A stretch of 64,000 nt of DNA, taken from the NCBI RefSeq assembly GCF_000750955.1, contig NZ_CCEJ010000004.1, positions 62,001-126,000 of the forward strand. Direction: 5' to 3'. The DNA is from Criblamydia sequanensis CRIB-18. Lineage in GTDB: Bacteria > Chlamydiota > Chlamydiia > Chlamydiales > Criblamydiaceae. Every line of letters begins with the position of its first letter. Position 1 is the stretch's first letter. The notes beneath the pieces were generated by a model. It was given only the letters and a program-made list of their open reading frames with translations, searched no databases and was not told the origin of the DNA. The position numbers and the translations under genes were made by a program. Shown here piece by piece: positions 61,927 through 64,000 of the stretch.

Positions 61927-62370
61927 TTGTTAGCTTTGCAAGGCGGGCTGTCGTCAGCCCCTTTTTATGGAGAAAACCCCTTCATGGATACAACGCGTAT
62001 GGAAGAAGAATCCGAAGAGACCATTTCAGATGTTATGGATCTTCTTGAGAAAAACCCATCACTTGCTCATAACGCACATCAATTTGCTAAAGCCATCACG
62101 GAAAAGCTTCTCGGTGAAGTCTATCAACTTATTGAAAATCCGGAAGTTTTTCGAAAGCAATATAAAGAACTAAGAAGCGAAAACAAATTTTCCAAGAATC
62201 CCTACTTGCCAACAAGCGCTTTTGAAAATTACGATCTTTCAATCCTGGCTTCGCCAACATTTGATAGTAAAGGGAATATCGTTTTTTTTGTGACCCGATC
62301 CTTTGTTCCTTACTTAGTCTCTTACGAAAAAGGCACAAACGAAGTGGTCCTGGAAATGCTCGATTCTTGA
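61927..62370 (+). CDS. Hypothetical protein, TTG start
   Basis: A 147-residue protein started at a TTG codon six bases after a perfect AGGAGG; an ATG at 61984 would shorten it by 19 residues. The sequence is acidic and helical at first (MEEESEETISDVMDLLEKNP) and ends in a small alpha/beta part (GNIVFFVTRSFVPYLVSYEK). No domain is recognised, and there is no membrane segment. The strong ribosome site makes it a likely real gene. Confidence 0.6.
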   Translation: MLALQGGLSSAPFYGENPFMDTTRMEEESEETISDVMDLLEKNPSLAHNAHQFAKAITEKLLGEVYQLIENPEVFRKQYKELRSENKFSKNPYLPTSAFENYDLSILASPTFDSKGNIVFFVTRSFVPYLVSYEKGTNEVVLEMLDS

Positions 62371-62515
62371 AAATTACAAATCTCGCGAGGGTTCAGTCTT
62401 AATCCGCTATCTGGATTTTGCTTGGAACATAGGATCGAGCTTTTTTTTTGCTTCAGAGTCGAACCTATTAAAAGCCAATCGGCAAAACTCGTTACTATCT
62501 AACAAATGATTTGAT

Positions 62516-63679
62516 CTATCTTTTAGGTGAAGAAACCATCTCTTTTAATGGCTTCTTGTAATAAGCCACCCTAAAGCTTGTCGTTGGATTCGATTTAAAT
62601 TTGGGACTTTCCTGATTTTCTCCATCTAGGGCAAACCACTCTGAAAGTCCTTTTTCTTCAAGGATCATTTCAAGCTCATTTGCAAGAAGCCATTCAGAAA
62701 GTGTCGGAAGGCGCATTCCCTTCCACTTGGCAAACTTTTCAGCCTCCTGATGCGAGACATTGACAACGGGTTGATTCTCGGTTCCGGGTCTTGGGATCCC
62801 TCTTACCCAATGGGAGGGAGCTTTGGCATTATTTGCTTGAACATAAGCTAAATATTCACGATTTGTCACTTCTCTTTTCCCAATGTAAAAAGGAGCCTTT
62901 AAGTTTTCATTAGATGCCATCTGATTTTCATCCAATAAGACCATGTCAGACCTTTGAGAATCATAAAAACTTGCTTCAGGTGAAAATTCTTTAGGTTTAG
63001 GCTCCCTATAAATATCTTCTTCATTCACCTCGAAAAGCTGCTTTTCTTCTTCTTTAAGCTTTTCTTCTTCTTTGTAAAGATGAGACTCATCTTCTTTTTC
63101 AAACTCGGGGTATTCGTGAAATGAGCTTCCTCCCTCATCCGTTCCAGTCATTTCCCGATAAAGGTCTGGTTCATTCGCAAATTGATTAAGAGAGGGGTCT
63201 TCCTTTTTTGGTAAAGAGTAGGCTACGATTTGATCTTCACTAGTTTTTAAAGTAGACCCGACAAAAGCTTTGCTTAAATAGGCCAGTTCATTTTCATTTA
63301 AATCCTCTATAATTTCGGATTCTACATATTCGAAATCATGGAAGGGATTTGCGGCAATTTTATTCTCAAGCCAAACAAGAAGCCTTTTTTCTTCATTGAT
63401 CTGATTTTCAAGAAAAAATTCGTTTACAACCTCGTCATCATGAAAAATCCCGGCTTCCTGTGGACTCTCTTTATAAGCGGCAATTGAAACACTCGAAAAA
63501 TGCGGAGAATCAAGATTTAATCCTAGAGAATTTAAACCTGGCGGTTTCCAAGTTCCATAGTGGCTTGGAGCGATGGATAACCCGGAATAATAGGAAAGAG
63601 ACGAGTTCGGATCATTTTGAGCCATTGAACAAGAGCCCCAAGCGATGCTAAATCCAAGAAAAGCGTAAAACTTCTTCAT
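62516..63679 (-). CDS. Exported protein with C-terminal FGE-sulfatase-like domain
   Basis: The start is the ATG at 63679, preceded by GAGGGAG. The 387-residue protein has a signal peptide (MKKFYAFLGFSIAWGSCSMA) with a possible lipobox (AWGSC). A long acidic, Glu-rich region follows (residues about 90-250). The C-terminus has a SUMF1/FGE-like segment: PFYIGKREVTNREYLAYVQA, then PRPGTENQPVVNVSHQEAEK and FAKWKGMRLPTLSEWLLAN, ending with SFRVAYYK. The family normally continues with a GNVxEW...RGGS core; here that part is very short, so the domain is truncated and catalytic sulfatase maturation is doubtful. A binding role is more likely. Confidence 0.75.
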   Translation of the reverse strand: MKKFYAFLGFSIAWGSCSMAQNDPNSSLSYYSGLSIAPSHYGTWKPPGLNSLGLNLDSPHFSSVSIAAYKESPQEAGIFHDDEVVNEFFLENQINEEKRLLVWLENKIAANPFHDFEYVESEIIEDLNENELAYLSKAFVGSTLKTSEDQIVAYSLPKKEDPSLNQFANEPDLYREMTGTDEGGSSFHEYPEFEKEDESHLYKEEEKLKEEEKQLFEVNEEDIYREPKPKEFSPEASFYDSQRSDMVLLDENQMASNENLKAPFYIGKREVTNREYLAYVQANNAKAPSHWVRGIPRPGTENQPVVNVSHQEAEKFAKWKGMRLPTLSEWLLANELEMILEEKGLSEWFALDGENQESPKFKSNPTTSFRVAYYKKPLKEMVSSPKR

Positions 63680-63721
63680 GTTTTCTCCCTCTGCCACCTT
63701 TATTCCTTAAGCTAAATAGTC

Positions 63722-63748
63722 ACTATACATAGTTGTTTTTTTTTTCAA
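63722..63748 (-). promoter_or_regulatory. Possible promoter of the FGE-like gene
   Basis: On the minus strand TTGAAA (63748-63743) is followed after 15 bases, largely an A-run, by TATAGT (63727-63722), with the ATG 43 bases further on. The spacer is short for a standard promoter, although A-tracts can alter effective spacing. Confidence 0.3.
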
Positions 63749-63768
63749 ATATTTAATTTCTAAAGCGC

Positions 63769-63790
63769 CGATTCCCCAAAATGGGAATCG
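63769..63790. promoter_or_regulatory. 8-bp inverted repeat in the terminal intergenic region
   Basis: CGATTCCC at 63769-63776 and GGGAATCG at 63783-63790 form a perfect inverted repeat around six bases, just upstream of the -35 box proposed for the FGE-like gene. No T-run follows on either strand, so an operator-like site is as likely as a terminator. Apart from this and the promoter, nothing else is seen in 63680-64000; no start of another gene is evident. Confidence 0.4.
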
Positions 63791-64000
63791 AAAAAGACCT
63801 TTCAAATTTTTAACTTTGGTTAAAAAAGAATTAAGGAATTCTTGCCGAGATTACCAAAGGAGATGTATAATAATTTTTCATAAAGCACTTAGGTTCGCTT
63901 CTTTTCTTAAAATCTTCAGTTTGCTAGTGCACCTTCAAAAATTGTAAACCATTCAACCTGATTAAACTAAAAATTTAAACAACCGTAGGTTCAAAAGTGA

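Noticed and set aside
63769-63790. Terminator for a gene beyond the right edge
   Set aside because: There is no T-run on either strand after the stem, and no gene end is visible nearby.

Overview
The window looks like a chromosomal segment of an environmental (amoeba-associated, Parachlamydiales-like) member of the Chlamydiae. The base composition is AT-rich. The ribosomal proteins L36 and S14 are of the cysteine-free type known from Chlamydia. The segment also mixes housekeeping genes with families typical of bacteria living in protists: F-box proteins, OTU-like proteins, a Fic protein and PP2C-type regulators. This placement is inferred from gene content; no rRNA gene is present to confirm it. 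No insertion sequence, CRISPR array or rRNA operon was seen, and there is one tRNA gene (Gln, UUG).

Layout. 1-8.7 kb (minus strand): a partial gene, bshC, trmB, a small membrane protein, then a chemosensory cassette (small protein, CheW, CheW, CheA-REC hybrid, REC-PP2C phosphatase). 9.0-21.8 kb (plus strand): a near-complete arginine succinyltransferase (AST) catabolic operon (M20 hydrolase, astC, astA, astD, astB), followed by a sensor kinase, a REC-REC-PP2C regulator and a large FAD/Fe-S dehydrogenase. 21.8-26.4 kb (minus): two paralogous membrane-associated proteins with a C-terminal OTU-like fold that appears to lack two of the three catalytic residues. 26.6-35.1 kb (minus): a conserved unknown, hldE/hldD heptose genes, ispE, the ribosomal block rplY-pth-rpsF-rpsR-rplI, prs and tRNA-Gln. 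35.3-44.2 kb: pgsA, a PfkB kinase, a 2H-phosphoesterase-like lipoprotein, a DTW/Tsr3-like protein, a thioredoxin-like exported protein, uvrD/pcrA, rnpA-rpmH, and divergent rpmJ-rpsN with a clear terminator. 44.3-51.3 kb (minus): four tandem paralogs, each with one membrane segment, an F-box and WD40-like propeller repeats. 51.5-54.6 kb: a Fic protein and a choline-kinase-like protein with traces of a tandem duplication of the pair, in which opposite members have decayed. 54.8-64 kb: Asp23/AmaP envelope-stress-like pair, pyruvate kinase, a small exported protein, a large protein with a possible papain-like active site, and an exported FGE-sulfatase-like protein.

How it may fit together. The AST genes would convert arginine to glutamate and succinate. 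They are flanked by two signalling cassettes that both end in PP2C-type (RsbU-like) phosphatases, the output type that feeds partner-switching regulation in Chlamydia. The F-box quartet, OTU-like pair, Fic/kinase pair and papain-like protein are candidate host-directed effectors, three of these groups showing local duplication.

A dispersed miniature repeat with terminal inverted repeats occurs three times (31.3, 37.6 and 61.7 kb). One copy is reduced to a perfect 25-bp inverted repeat. It resembles a MITE.
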